From Owenweeksia sp. (GTDB lineage Bacteria > Bacteroidota > Bacteroidia > Flavobacteriales > Schleiferiaceae), in the NCBI GenBank assembly GCA_028285465.1, contig JANQPD010000051.1, positions 1 to 64,000 of the forward strand: a stretch of 64,000 bases of DNA, in the 5' to 3' direction. The position numbers and the translations under genes were made by a program. A model generated the notes under the pieces. It saw nothing but the letters and a program-made list of their open reading frames with translations, did not search any database and was not told the DNA's origin. Of the stretch, positions 9,042 through 16,741 are shown piece by piece. Each line of letters begins with the position of its first letter. The stretch's first letter is position 1.

Positions 9042-9761
9042 TTATTTCAGGTCTTTCCAAAAGCCGATCTCGCTTTGTACCCCCGTTTCCGGGTCTTCAA
9101 TAAAGGCTTGTTTGCTTTTGTATACTTTCAAAACCCCGCTTTTCATAAAGGCGATCTCATCGCCCATTAAAATGGCTTCCTTTAAGTCGTGGGTTACAAA
9201 GAGCGAGGTGATGCTGAATGCACCCGCGATTTTCTTGAACAGCTGCTGCATTCTCTGTCGTGTGCCTGCATCCAGGCTCCCGAAGGGCTCATCCAAAAGC
9301 AATAAGGCCGGGTTGTTGATGATAGCACGGCCAAAGGACACCCTTTGCCGCTGCCCACCCGAAAGCTGGTGGGGCATTTTGCTTTGCTGCCCCTGTAGTT
9401 CCAGGCTTTCTACCATGGTTTCTACTTTTTGCCGTACCTCCTTTGCCGGGTGTTTTTTAAGGCGCAGGCCAAAGGCGATGTTCTCAAATACATTGAGGTG
9501 GGGAAACAACAGGTCTTCCTGGTAGAGGTAAATGATGTTGCGCTGCTCGGGTTTTTTGTGGCTGATCGATGCGCCATCGAGCCGAATGTCTCCCCCATCA
9601 GGCGTTACCAGCCCGCCTAACATTTTGAGCATCGTGGTTTTCCCACATCCCGACTGCCCTAAAATGCTCAGCGTTTTATGCCGCTCCAAAGAAAAAGTCA
9701 GGTCGGTTACCACCTGTTCTTGTCCAAAGCTTTTACGGATCTGCTTTACTTCTAAGAACAT
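9042..9761 (-). CDS. ABC importer ATPase (YnjD-like)
   Basis: 239 aa. Walker A GQSGCGKTT, Q-loop in YLYQEDLLFPH, signature LSGGQRQRVSFGRA, Walker B LLLLDEPFGSLD and switch His in FVTHD are all intact. It powers the two permeases encoded just upstream (overlap at base 9761) and pairs with the YnjB-type binding protein at the head of the operon. The length is short, without the C-terminal regulatory domain found in many Fe(III) or polyamine ATPases. Confidence 0.93.
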   Translation of the reverse strand: MFLEVKQIRKSFGQEQVVTDLTFSLERHKTLSILGQSGCGKTTMLKMLGGLVTPDGGDIRLDGASISHKKPEQRNIIYLYQEDLLFPHLNVFENIAFGLRLKKHPAKEVRQKVETMVESLELQGQQSKMPHQLSGGQRQRVSFGRAIINNPALLLLDEPFGSLDAGTRQRMQQLFKKIAGAFSITSLFVTHDLKEAILMGDEIAFMKSGVLKVYKSKQAFIEDPETGVQSEIGFWKDLK

Positions 9762-10534
9762 TACACCAATTTGTTAAACACATAGCGTTTGTTGATGTAC
9801 AACAAAGCTACGGGCGGGAGTATAAGGAGCACACAACTAAGGGCTCCGTAATAAAAATTTGCCTCTTTGATAAACAGGAATACTTTAATCGTAAGCGTTT
9901 GTACTTTGCCTACCCCAATAATAGACGTTAATCCGTATTCAAACCAACTGATGAGGAACGTTTGAAAAAAACAGACCAGCAACATGCCCCTGGCCATGGG
10001 CAAAAGCACCCGCTGAAAGGTGTGCCAAAGATTGCCCCCGAGCGTGGCTACCAGCTTTTCCAGTTGCTGCGTTTTGCTTCCCCAAAAACTGCCAAAAAAG
10101 ATAAGGGCATAGGGAAAGGCTACCATAAACTGGGCAACGACCACCCCACCGGATTTACCGAAAAGGCCAAGCTTTAAGAAGAAAAAGCTCAGGCAGGCGG
10201 CAAAGACTACCGGGGCCAGGATATACGGAAAGTAGCTGAGCAAGGTAAGCAGGTGTTGTTTGGGATGGTAGTATACCAACCGGCTGATAAAAAAACCGGA
10301 AAAGGTAGCTGCGGTAGCTACCGAAACGGAGATGAGCACAGAAAGCAGGAAGCTCTGCCACAGGCTTGTTTCGGCACTGAGCACGGCATACCAGTTGCGC
10401 AAGCCGATGTAAGCCGGCCACACATCGGGAAAACGCCAGTCGCCGGCTAAAGAAAGCAGACCGAGGTAAGCAAAAGGAAAAAGCACCAGCAGCACCAGCA
10501 GGCTCAGTATGAAGGGTTTTACACTAAAACGCAT
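9761..10534 (-). CDS. ABC importer permease subunit 2
   Basis: 257 aa with about six hydrophobic segments. The segment around LEKLVATLGGNLWHTFQRVLLPMARGML carries the EAA-type loop that contacts the ATPase, as in BPD_transp_1 permeases. It overlaps the preceding permease gene by 11 bp and the ATPase gene by one base, so translation is probably coupled. In E. coli the related YnjC is one double-length permease; here the two halves are separate proteins. Confidence 0.9.
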   Translation of the reverse strand: MRFSVKPFILSLLVLLVLFPFAYLGLLSLAGDWRFPDVWPAYIGLRNWYAVLSAETSLWQSFLLSVLISVSVATAATFSGFFISRLVYYHPKQHLLTLLSYFPYILAPVVFAACLSFFFLKLGLFGKSGGVVVAQFMVAFPYALIFFGSFWGSKTQQLEKLVATLGGNLWHTFQRVLLPMARGMLLVCFFQTFLISWFEYGLTSIIGVGKVQTLTIKVFLFIKEANFYYGALSCVLLILPPVALLYINKRYVFNKLV

Positions 10535-11378
10535 CGGCCGTCTTTTTTTTGCGGTAAAACAGGAGTACCGCAGCTCCCGATACGATGAAGGTGTACAGTA
10601 CCGCTACGGCATAACCCTCGGGGATCTTAGCGAGGTCAAACTGGCGCATCTCGCGTATAATGAGCACGGACAACATTTGCGGAGACTGCTGTCCCAGGAT
10701 CAGCGGCACTTCATAGGCGCCCAGGATAAAGATGAAATAAAGTACGATCAGCGTGCGGGTTTTTGTAAGCAAAATGGGAATGCTTACCCTCCACCTCACC
10801 TGCCTGGGGGTTGCGCCAAGCGAAACGGCCAGGGTTTTCAACTCGCCCAGGCGTTCGTTCTTATACACGTTCATAAAGAGCAGCACGAAAAAGGGAGTTA
10901 CCAGGGAAATGAAGGTAAGCAGTATGCCTACGGCCCAAGGGTCATTTACCAGATCGGGAAACTGGCGTGCCTTATCAATGCCACCGAGTGCGTAGGTGAT
11001 GCGGGCAAAAAACCCCGACTGCGCAAGCAACTGGAAGGTAAAAAAGGCGGCCACCACTCCGGGAATGGCCAACGGGAGGTACAGGACAAAAGAAAGGGCT
11101 TTCTTTTCAAAGTCGCGCCGGTAGCTGAGCACCAGCCAAAGGGCCAAACCTACGGAAACAGCTACGCTCACGGCTGCTATAGCCGCCGAATACCCCAACG
11201 ATTTGAAAAACTCCCCGGAGCGGAAAACCGCTGCCCAAAAGGCGGTGGTATAACTGGTGTTCAGTACCCCCACTGCACCAAAACTATACAGCAAGGCGTA
11301 TACGAAAGCAGCGGCAAAAGGCAGCACGCCTATGGCCAGGAAAAACAAAATGCCAATGTGGGGCGACTTAGTTCTCAA
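10524..11378 (-). CDS. ABC importer permease subunit 1
   Basis: 284 aa with six predicted membrane helices. The EAA-like loop LGELKTLAVSLGATPRQVRWRVSIPILL is clear (A-x-x-L-G-A-x3-Q). It forms the channel with permease 2. It overlaps the binding-protein gene by 11 bp upstream and permease 2 by 11 bp downstream. The C-terminus is rich in Lys (FYRKKKTADAF) and cytoplasmic. Together with the neighbours this forms a complete importer. Confidence 0.92.
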   Translation of the reverse strand: MRTKSPHIGILFFLAIGVLPFAAAFVYALLYSFGAVGVLNTSYTTAFWAAVFRSGEFFKSLGYSAAIAAVSVAVSVGLALWLVLSYRRDFEKKALSFVLYLPLAIPGVVAAFFTFQLLAQSGFFARITYALGGIDKARQFPDLVNDPWAVGILLTFISLVTPFFVLLFMNVYKNERLGELKTLAVSLGATPRQVRWRVSIPILLTKTRTLIVLYFIFILGAYEVPLILGQQSPQMLSVLIIREMRQFDLAKIPEGYAVAVLYTFIVSGAAVLLFYRKKKTADAF

Positions 11379-12648
11379 TTACTTCTGTCCTGAAATCTTC
11401 ATAAATACGGATCATGTATTCGGGAGCGGGCTCCTGTATGGCATAGGGCGCCAGGGCGCTTACCTCCGGACCGTATTTGCGGCCCGGGGCTGCGGCAAAT
11501 TTCTGCTGCCATTCGGCCGGCAGCTTCTCCATGGAAAGAACGGTGTTTGCGTTCATCCGGTTCACATCTGCCTTTTCCAGCTGGGCTTCGGGCGACATCA
11601 GAAAATTAATGACCAGCATAGCCCCGGCCTTGTTCGGGGCATTGGCCGTTATCCCCAGGTAGTTGGCGTTGCGCACGGTTCCGTTTTCCCAGGCGTAGCC
11701 CCGGGTGGTTTCGGGGAAAAGGCCCTGGTGCACCTTCTCCTCTATCCCTCCCTCGCTGAAGCCATAGCTGAGGAGGAGCTCTCCGCTGGCAAACAACTGG
11801 TCCATTTTGGAATGCTCGGTAGGAAAGGTTTCGCCTTCCTTCCAAAAGTATTTTTTGTTGCGGTTGATATACGCCCATAGCCGGGCCGACAGGCGTGCAT
11901 ATTTTTCTTCATCGAAGGGCCCGTCCAGGGAGGTAGGCGCTCCTCCTAGTTCCGCCAGAAAACACTTGAGCAGGGTCATCCCCGTAAAGTCGTTGGAAAT
12001 GGTGAACGTGCCGGGATACGCTTTAATGAAGTGCTCCAGTTCATCGAGCTTTTTAGGGGGTGCGGGCACTTGGGCAGAATCGTACACCAGGGCAAATTGG
12101 CTGATGCCCCAGGGCGCTTCCATATAGTTTACAGGCTGCTGGAAGTCTGTGCTGATGTAGGTATCCTCAAAATCTACGTAAGCCGCATGGGGAAGCTTTT
12201 CCACAAAGGGCCCGTATAAGCCGTTTATCTTCCGCAACTGGAAAAAGGTTTCCCCGTTGATCCATACCATATCCACCTGCCCCTGCGTTATGCCGGCCTG
12301 TTTTTCGCCCATCACCAATTGTACGATCTCGGGCCCCTGCCCTCCGCTGATCTTCAGATCAATGTCGTACAGTTCTTTTACGCGAGGCACTACGTAGTTA
12401 TTGATATAGGCATTGATGATCGGGCTTCCCTGCCACATCATAAACTGTACGGTGGTGCCCTGCCCCGCTTTTTCGATCTCTGTCCAATCCCGTTCGCCTA
12501 AAGTGTCAGGCTCTGTTGTGGAGGTACAGCCCACTACGAGGGCCAGCAGGCAAAGCAAAAAAGCACAACCGCTCGTTTTGCGGAGGCCAAAGAACAGCCG
12601 CTGTATGTCTGCTAAAAAGTGTAAGGAAAGCCTAGTGTGTATATGCAT
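11368..12648 (-). CDS. YnjB-family ABC transporter substrate-binding lipoprotein
   Basis: 426 aa. The signal region is unusually long, ending in lipobox CLLALVVGC (Cys41). The mature part shows the YnjB pattern: TTVQFMMWQGSPIINAYINN, QVDMVWINGETFFQL and YMEAPWGISQFALVYDS. YnjB proteins are class II periplasmic binding proteins whose ligand is not established. This is the first gene of the minus-strand operon. A pair of direct repeats lies 10-47 bp before the start. The long N-terminal stretch before the hydrophobic core suggests a later start is possible, but no better ATG is present. Confidence 0.9.
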   Translation of the reverse strand: MHIHTRLSLHFLADIQRLFFGLRKTSGCAFLLCLLALVVGCTSTTEPDTLGERDWTEIEKAGQGTTVQFMMWQGSPIINAYINNYVVPRVKELYDIDLKISGGQGPEIVQLVMGEKQAGITQGQVDMVWINGETFFQLRKINGLYGPFVEKLPHAAYVDFEDTYISTDFQQPVNYMEAPWGISQFALVYDSAQVPAPPKKLDELEHFIKAYPGTFTISNDFTGMTLLKCFLAELGGAPTSLDGPFDEEKYARLSARLWAYINRNKKYFWKEGETFPTEHSKMDQLFASGELLLSYGFSEGGIEEKVHQGLFPETTRGYAWENGTVRNANYLGITANAPNKAGAMLVINFLMSPEAQLEKADVNRMNANTVLSMEKLPAEWQQKFAAAPGRKYGPEVSALAPYAIQEPAPEYMIRIYEDFRTEVIEN

Positions 12649-12657
12649 TGTAAACCT

Positions 12658-12695
12658 AAAAGCCGGGAGGCAAGTTATCCAAAAGTCGGGAAGCC
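12658..12695 (-). promoter_or_regulatory. Two direct repeats just upstream of the ten-gene operon
   Basis: AAAAGCCGGGAGGC (12658-12671) and AAAAGTCGGGAAGC (12681-12694), written on the plus strand, match at 12 of 14 positions with a 23-bp period, about two helical turns. They end 10 bp before the start codon of the binding-protein gene. Direct repeats at this spacing suit a dimeric AraC-like or response-regulator site. The regulator is unknown, and a role in RNA rather than DNA is also possible. Confidence 0.4.
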
Positions 12696-12810
12696 TTTTC
12701 TTTTGCTGCGTATTTTTATGCAGAAAGCTTCCACAAACTACGGGTTCGGTTGGAGTTTGGATGGCAAGTGGGCGGACAAATACCGGAAAAATACCCGGTC
12801 ATAATTCTGT

Positions 12811-12938
12811 ACGCACATAAACACTAGTATGAAAAAGAGAATTGTCAGTCCTATCAAAAAGCTTACATTGCGTAACATCTAAACCGGAAATAATAGCACC
12901 TTTGATAAGATAGGGTGCTATTATACTGGCGTTATGGC
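12811..12938 (+). repeat. Intergenic repeat, copy 1, ending in an attC-like right end
   Basis: About 128 bp matching 13945-14103: both contain CTTACATTGCGTAAC, then TCTAAAC, then AATAATAGCACCTTT. The 3' part is an inverted structure: ATAATAGCACC (12890-12900) against GGGTGCTATTAT (12913-12924), followed by ACTGG and the right end CGTTATGGC (12930-12938). The next gene starts 24 bp later. It looks like the entry boundary of the accessory region. Confidence 0.6.
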
Positions 12939-12961
12939 TACTAATTTTAATTAATCTAATT

Positions 12962-13375
12962 ATGGGAATAAAAACGTTCCTTCTGACTCTAAGTATGTTT
13001 TCCGCCTTTCAAACTCTTGTTGGACAAGTAGCAAATACCTATACGATTACCATAAATGACGATCAAGACCCTTTACAGGCTGAAGTAGTAAAAAAAGAGA
13101 TCATCGTTACACTAAAACCTGAAGATGTAGTAAACTTTGACTTCAGCGACTTTGCTGATAAAGCAAAGAAATTTGACCTTCAGATTGTTGATTTAGAAAT
13201 GAACAAGATAACCTCAACTAAAACACTTGACATTTCATCAGTAAAAACACTTTCGTTCGACTTAGAAGTTGATGAACTATACCCAGTCAGACTTGTCAAA
13301 GACAAAATTTACCTGATCAAATTAGTCGATGGTGAAAACCAGCAATCCGTCTTTAGATTTAAAATTACGAGTTGA
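12962..13375 (+). CDS. Small secreted protein of unknown function
   Basis: 137 aa. A signal peptide (MGIKTFLLTLSMFSAFQTLVG) ends near residue 21. The mature part is acidic and predicted all-beta, with alternating hydrophobic strands (YTITINDD, KEIIVTLKP, TLSFDLEVDELYPVRL, IYLIKLVDG). No catalytic motif or family was recognised. It is the first gene of the accessory region, starts 24 bp after an attC-like right end, and ends 11 bp before a short palindromic left end. This is the layout expected for a single-gene cassette. Confidence 0.75.
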   Translation: MGIKTFLLTLSMFSAFQTLVGQVANTYTITINDDQDPLQAEVVKKEIIVTLKPEDVVNFDFSDFADKAKKFDLQIVDLEMNKITSTKTLDISSVKTLSFDLEVDELYPVRLVKDKIYLIKLVDGENQQSVFRFKITS

Positions 13376-13386
13376 AGGAGTAAACC

Positions 13387-13410
13387 AGCCACAACAACGG
13401 TAGCCGTTGC
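13387..13410. repeat. Collapsed attC-like palindrome
   Basis: CAACGG-TAG-CCGTTG is a perfect 6-bp inverted repeat in the sequence ACAACAACGGTAGCCGTTGC. It places the conserved left end (ACAAC) and right end (GCCGTTG) of the other sites back to back with almost no loop. It may be a minimal or deleted version of the same site family. It lies 11 bp after the stop of the secreted protein. Confidence 0.5.
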
Positions 13411-13444
13411 ACTACCACCTTCACGGCAGATGAATGAAAAAAAT

Positions 13445-13468
13445 AAAGCCCTCCGCGGGGCTTTTTTT
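13445..13468 (+). terminator. Rho-independent terminator
   Basis: The stem AAAGCCC / GGGGCTTT with a short GC-rich loop is followed by a run of seven T. It ends transcription of the secreted-protein gene about 70 bp after its stop codon. It reads well only in the plus direction. Confidence 0.75.
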
Positions 13469-13944
13469 ATTTGAGGATACCGGATGGGATCAGATTTTCA
13501 GGTGAGTTTGAGGGGCGGAAAAAAGCTTAGAATAAACTGTTGGAGCAGGTTTTTTATAACGTGACTGGCCTTTGCACTATTGGTCACACTTGCGGGGAGC
13601 GGCTCAATCGCAAAACACAAGGATACTTCTTTTGTCTTGAGCACTCGTGGCATGTTAAAACACGCGAAAACAACCCTATCTGCATACAGGGCTCCGGTGA
13701 AATTCCCTTCTTCTTTTGTGTTTAAGTACTTGCAATCATTTTGATTAATGGGTGGTCGTAATTGTATTGCCGTTCATTTTGGCTTAGTTACGCACTTCAT
13801 TTTTATTTCAAAGGAGTTCATGAGCTCGCTCTCAAGGCTCGGTTGACCCAAAACGAACCAACCGAACGAAGGGAGCTCATGAATACCACTAAAATAATTG
13901 CGACATGAATAAAAAGTCAAGCCTGCCTATCGGACAGACAGGGC
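13469..13944. other. Gene-poor stretch with small inverted repeats
   Basis: No convincing gene: a 61-codon frame at 13540-13725 has a TTG start and no recognisable composition. It holds an 11-bp inverted repeat TTCATGAGCTC (13818-13828) / GAGCTCATGAA (13873-13883) enclosing 44 bp, and a palindrome at 13922-13942 (CCTGCCT...AGACAGG) that recurs in inverted form at 27188-27207. It may be debris of lost cassettes. Confidence 0.5.
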
Positions 13945-14103
13945 CTAATTCTATACGCACCACACAGATCTATACGCATGTAAGTACAAGCATATTGAAG
14001 GGGATTGTTAGTCCCATTGAAAAACTTACATTGCGTAACGTCTAAACTAAAAATAATAGCACCTTTAATAAGCTAAGGTGCGTTTATACAAACGTTGTGG
14101 TGC
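13945..14103 (+). repeat. Intergenic repeat, copy 2, ending in an attC-like right end
   Basis: Second copy of the 12811-12938 element, with more divergence and a small insertion in its first third. The hairpin AATAATAGCACC (14053-14064) / AAGGTGCGTTTAT (14075-14087) is followed by ACAAA and the right end CGTTGTGGTGC (14093-14103). The start of the next gene is 17 bp downstream. Confidence 0.6.
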
Positions 14104-14119
14104 ATTTGAAAAAGAGGAC

Positions 14120-14644
14120 ATGATAAAACATAATAGACTTAAAGACATATTAATAAATCATGTTTTTGACCATTGCTATAACGAAGTAGTTCAAAGAATT
14201 GAAAGCCCAGTAGTCAACTTGACCTTTGAAGACCCCAGGGAACTTGAAACTCCCGAAACCAAATATCTGGTCGAACAAGCCAAGAACTCTGGAAGCTTTC
14301 GAAGTTTTTACACGACAAGAAACAAAGAATACTGCAAGGTTCTTATCAATGATAATACAGTCCACAAGGCCTTAATCATTAAATTGACCGCATTAGGATT
14401 TAGTAAAGGGAAAAAGCTTTTTGGTCGAATTAGAAAAGCTCATGACGAATTAGTGGCAACAAGCTATTTAGTCAGAAACAAGCCAGTAGAAAATCAGGTC
14501 AAGCTGACTGAAAAAGGATTGAGACATTATTTAGACGGAAAGTCCTTTGAAGATGAATATGCAGCAAGAAGAAATTCAATTATTGCAATAGGCATAAGTA
14601 TTCTATCGACCCTAATAGCATTAGCAGCACTAATCCTCGATTGA
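14120..14644 (+). CDS. Hypothetical protein with C-terminal membrane helix
   Basis: 174 aa. ATG 14120 is chosen because AGAGGA lies 2-7 bases upstream; an in-frame GTG 42 bp earlier would run through the attC-like end. The N-terminal half is helical and charged, and the middle (LIIKLTALGFSKGKKLFGRIRKAHDELVATSYLV) may be a winged-helix-like fold. Residues about 152-172 (IIAIGISILSTLIALAAL) form one membrane helix at the extreme C-terminus, so it is probably tail-anchored facing the cytoplasm. No family was recognised. AT-rich codon use differs from the flanking 50% GC-like operons. Confidence 0.7.
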   Translation: MIKHNRLKDILINHVFDHCYNEVVQRIESPVVNLTFEDPRELETPETKYLVEQAKNSGSFRSFYTTRNKEYCKVLINDNTVHKALIIKLTALGFSKGKKLFGRIRKAHDELVATSYLVRNKPVENQVKLTEKGLRHYLDGKSFEDEYAARRNSIIAIGISILSTLIALAALILD

Positions 14645-14650
14645 AAAAAC

Positions 14651-14786
14651 GCACCACAACAATGGCTATAAGCCAGCCTGGTGCGAAGTCTCCGTCTATA
14701 GTATTCCGGTTCTTTCACTACCTTTCACTCGGCCGATAAATATTCATCCATAAACCGGCCGACCTTATAGCCGGGCCGTTGTGCAC
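14651..14786 (+). repeat. attC-like recombination-site candidate
   Basis: Left end GCACCACAACAATGGCTATAA (14651-14671) pairs with right end TTATAGCCGGGCCGTTGTGC (14765-14784). The outer boxes are CACAAC / GTTGTG and the inner boxes GGCTATAA / TTATAGCC. Unequal unpaired spacers (AAT against GGGCC) separate them, as in integron attC sites. The loop is about 93 bp. It starts 6 bp after one stop codon and ends 12 bp before the next start. Confidence 0.65.
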
Positions 14787-14796
14787 AATTAAAAAG

Positions 14797-15498
14797 ATGA
14801 CGAGAACTCTTCAATTCATATTTCTGCTGCTTCCGACTTTGACATTCGGGCAGTCATTTATCCAAATGGACACATTGACTAACTACCCAATTGAAATATA
14901 CTCAAAAGTGAAAGGAGAAATTGACAAAGTTTATCAGGTTGACTTCACAGGGGACTCAAGGGGAGATTATATCGTTCAGACTAAAATGGATAAAGAAGGG
15001 AAAATCAAAGAGACTTGGCTGACCTCAGACTTTTTGCTTTTCAATAGAATTTCAAAATATATCCAGGATTATGACTTCATGGGATTCATGAATCTTGACA
15101 ACGACCCCGAGCCCGAATTGTATTCCGCAAGTGGATACTCAGATGGAATTGATTATGCCATTTACGACCTGAACATGAAGACAGGACAACAGGAGCTTCT
15201 CTTTTATTTCAACCCGGTGATTATCGACAATGAAAAGGATTATTGGGGCTATCCATGGGACACGAAAGGCATAATGACTCGGACAGAAGGCGGAATAACG
15301 TTGATTTATTACTCGACTAAGCATGATATTGAAAGAGACGGTGAAATAACAATTCCTGAAAATCAAAAAGTAATGCCTGTGATATTCTTGACAGGACAAT
15401 CAACTCAACCTGACATTCCAGTTGGTGAAGTCCGAAATAGAGAGTGGAAAACAATTGAAGAAATAAAAAAACGTGTGCTAACAATGGCTAAAAACTAA
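14797..15498 (+). CDS. Secreted or periplasmic protein of unknown function
   Basis: 233 aa. The ATG is chosen over a TTG 18 bp earlier, which lies inside the attC-like right end. Signal peptide: MTRTLQFIFLLLPTLTFG. The mature protein is acidic. It contains VDFTGDSRGDYIVQTKMD and NLDNDPEPELYSASGYSDG, Asp-rich repeats like the Ca-binding blades of VCBS/FG-GAP proteins. The stop codon lies within the left end of the next attC-like site. This is a one-gene cassette layout. Confidence 0.75.
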   Translation: MTRTLQFIFLLLPTLTFGQSFIQMDTLTNYPIEIYSKVKGEIDKVYQVDFTGDSRGDYIVQTKMDKEGKIKETWLTSDFLLFNRISKYIQDYDFMGFMNLDNDPEPELYSASGYSDGIDYAIYDLNMKTGQQELLFYFNPVIIDNEKDYWGYPWDTKGIMTRTEGGITLIYYSTKHDIERDGEITIPENQKVMPVIFLTGQSTQPDIPVGEVRNREWKTIEEIKKRVLTMAKN

Positions 15499-15606
15499 TA
15501 CGGCTATCAGGGCTAGTAACCTAAACCATTGAGGTTAGAGAAAATGTCCATCTCTTTAGGAATTATGGGAAAGCCGCACTAGTTTTAGCCGAGCCCGTTA
15601 TGGGCC
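15474..15606 (+). repeat. attC-like recombination-site candidate
   Basis: Left end GTGCTAACAATGGCTAAAA (15474-15492) pairs with right end TTTTAGCCGAGCCCGTTATG (15583-15602). Boxes: CTAAC / GTTAT, and GGCTAAAA / TTTTAGCC. The spacers are unequal (AAT and GAGCCC). The upstream gene stops inside the left end. Confidence 0.65.
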
Positions 15607-15653
15607 ATATAAAGTATCACAATGACTAAAAAAGATAAAAAGAATTAGTTCTT

Positions 15654-16226
15654 ATGAAATCTATGCCAAGTAAAGGTGAAATATTTGAACATTGGAAAAC
15701 ATGGTTAGATAAGAACGGTTTCGACTGGGGAGAGCCAACATGTTGGGCTTGTAGATATGGTTTCAATGGAAAATATGATATCACAGATTTTTATTCTTCA
15801 GATGAAACAATCAAAAAACATTGGAACAAGTCTTCTTTACAAAGATGTCATATCATTCCTAAATCTTTAGGAGGAAACAATCACCCTGAAAATCTCTTTC
15901 TTATGTGTAAGGAATGTCATGATCTTGCACCTAATACTTCCTTTAAGGATGTATTTATGAGATGGGCAGAAAAACAAAATTATTTCGAAAGAATTATGAA
16001 AAGAAATAAAAAGCTATTTGAGGTTTACGGGATTGAATTAAATGATGAAAATTGCGGAAAGATGAATAGTTTTATCCTTACAGAAAAGTTTAGAGATTGG
16101 TTTCGTGATAATTCTGGACTTCACTGGAATCAACAAGGTCTAGGAAATAAATTAACTCCCTCGACATTTGTAGGTCTGATAGTAAAATATTTTGAAGAAT
16201 ATGATACGCCCCATCACAAAAGATAA
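15654..16226 (+). CDS. HNH endonuclease
   Basis: 190 aa. CWACRYG gives the first zinc CxxC. RCHIIPKSLGGNNHPENL, the HNH core with His and Asn residues, is followed by MCKECHD, the second CxxC and terminal His. It is a compact HNH nuclease without a recognisable DNA-specificity domain. The codons are markedly AT-rich. It starts 48 bp after an attC-like right end, and its stop lies inside the next left end. No methyltransferase or immunity gene accompanies it, so a restriction role is not supported. Confidence 0.85.
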   Translation: MKSMPSKGEIFEHWKTWLDKNGFDWGEPTCWACRYGFNGKYDITDFYSSDETIKKHWNKSSLQRCHIIPKSLGGNNHPENLFLMCKECHDLAPNTSFKDVFMRWAEKQNYFERIMKRNKKLFEVYGIELNDENCGKMNSFILTEKFRDWFRDNSGLHWNQQGLGNKLTPSTFVGLIVKYFEEYDTPHHKR

Positions 16227-16330
16227 AGTGAATTTCCCCGTGCTTTCTAGCAAGTTCAGTGGATAATAAGTATTTTGAAGTAGTTAAGTGATAAAGTGAA
16301 GAAACTCACTTTATCCAGACGTTAGGGTGC
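16212..16330 (+). repeat. attC-like recombination-site candidate
   Basis: The left arm AGATAAAGTGAATTTC (16222-16237) pairs with GAAACTCACTTTATC (16301-16315) with a short bulge. The right end is CCAGACGTTAGGGTGC (16315-16330). The outer left box is degenerate (CATCAC). The stop of the HNH gene lies in the left arm. Confidence 0.55.
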
Positions 16331-16369
16331 ATTAATGCCGACCTGCGAGATAAATTTGCGCACTGTTCT

Positions 16370-16741
16370 CTTTTGAGATAACTTTGTGTAATAGTCAGGC
16401 AGATAATTTTTCACGGTGATCACTTCATTGCGTTTTACTAGCAGTAAGACCAAAAAGTAAAGGAGAAGATCCAATATGTGCTTGAATTGATCAAGCAGGT
16501 AGACCGGGTGCCCGAAAAGTTTTTGAAACACCTGAACGGCACTAATGGCTTGTATGAGATTAGGGTTGCTTATCAATCGAACATATACCGGATCTTCTGC
16601 TGTTTTGATGAAGGTAAGCTGGTGGTGCTTTTTAACGGGTTTCAGAAAAAGACTCAAAAGACACCGAAAAAAGAAATCGAAAAGGCCGAAAGATTAATGG
16701 ATGAATACTTTGAGTTAAAAGATCAAGATCATGGAAAATAA
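16370..16741 (+). pseudogene. HigB/RelE-type toxin gene with 5' segment inverted
   Basis: The plus strand encodes VKEKIQYVLELIKQ, then LYEIRVAYQSNIYRIFCCF and NGFQKKTQKTP. These belong to the phage Gp49-like HigB family of mRNA interferases, but the first ~25 residues are absent: an in-frame stop lies at 16445 and the first usable start is GTG 16478. The minus strand over about 16370-16435 reads EVITVKNYLPDYYTKLSQK, which is the expected N-terminus of this family, in opposite orientation. The toxin is therefore probably inactive as read. The 3' end overlaps the antitoxin start by 11 bp, the usual toxin-first order. Confidence 0.65.

Noticed and set aside
12649-12830. Riboswitch (TPP, cobalamin or preQ1) ahead of the ten-gene operon
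   Set aside because: No conserved TPP core, B12 box or preQ1 pseudoknot sequence could be found on the minus strand; only direct repeats are visible.
13540-13725. 61-codon frame in the gap after the terminator
   Set aside because: TTG start, no ribosome-binding site, odd composition rich in Cys, His and Phe and no family resemblance.
16322-16657. 111-codon minus-strand frame across the toxin gene
   Set aside because: Most of it is antisense to the toxin codons; only its middle part (EVITVKNYLP...) looks like real protein and is explained as the inverted toxin N-terminus.
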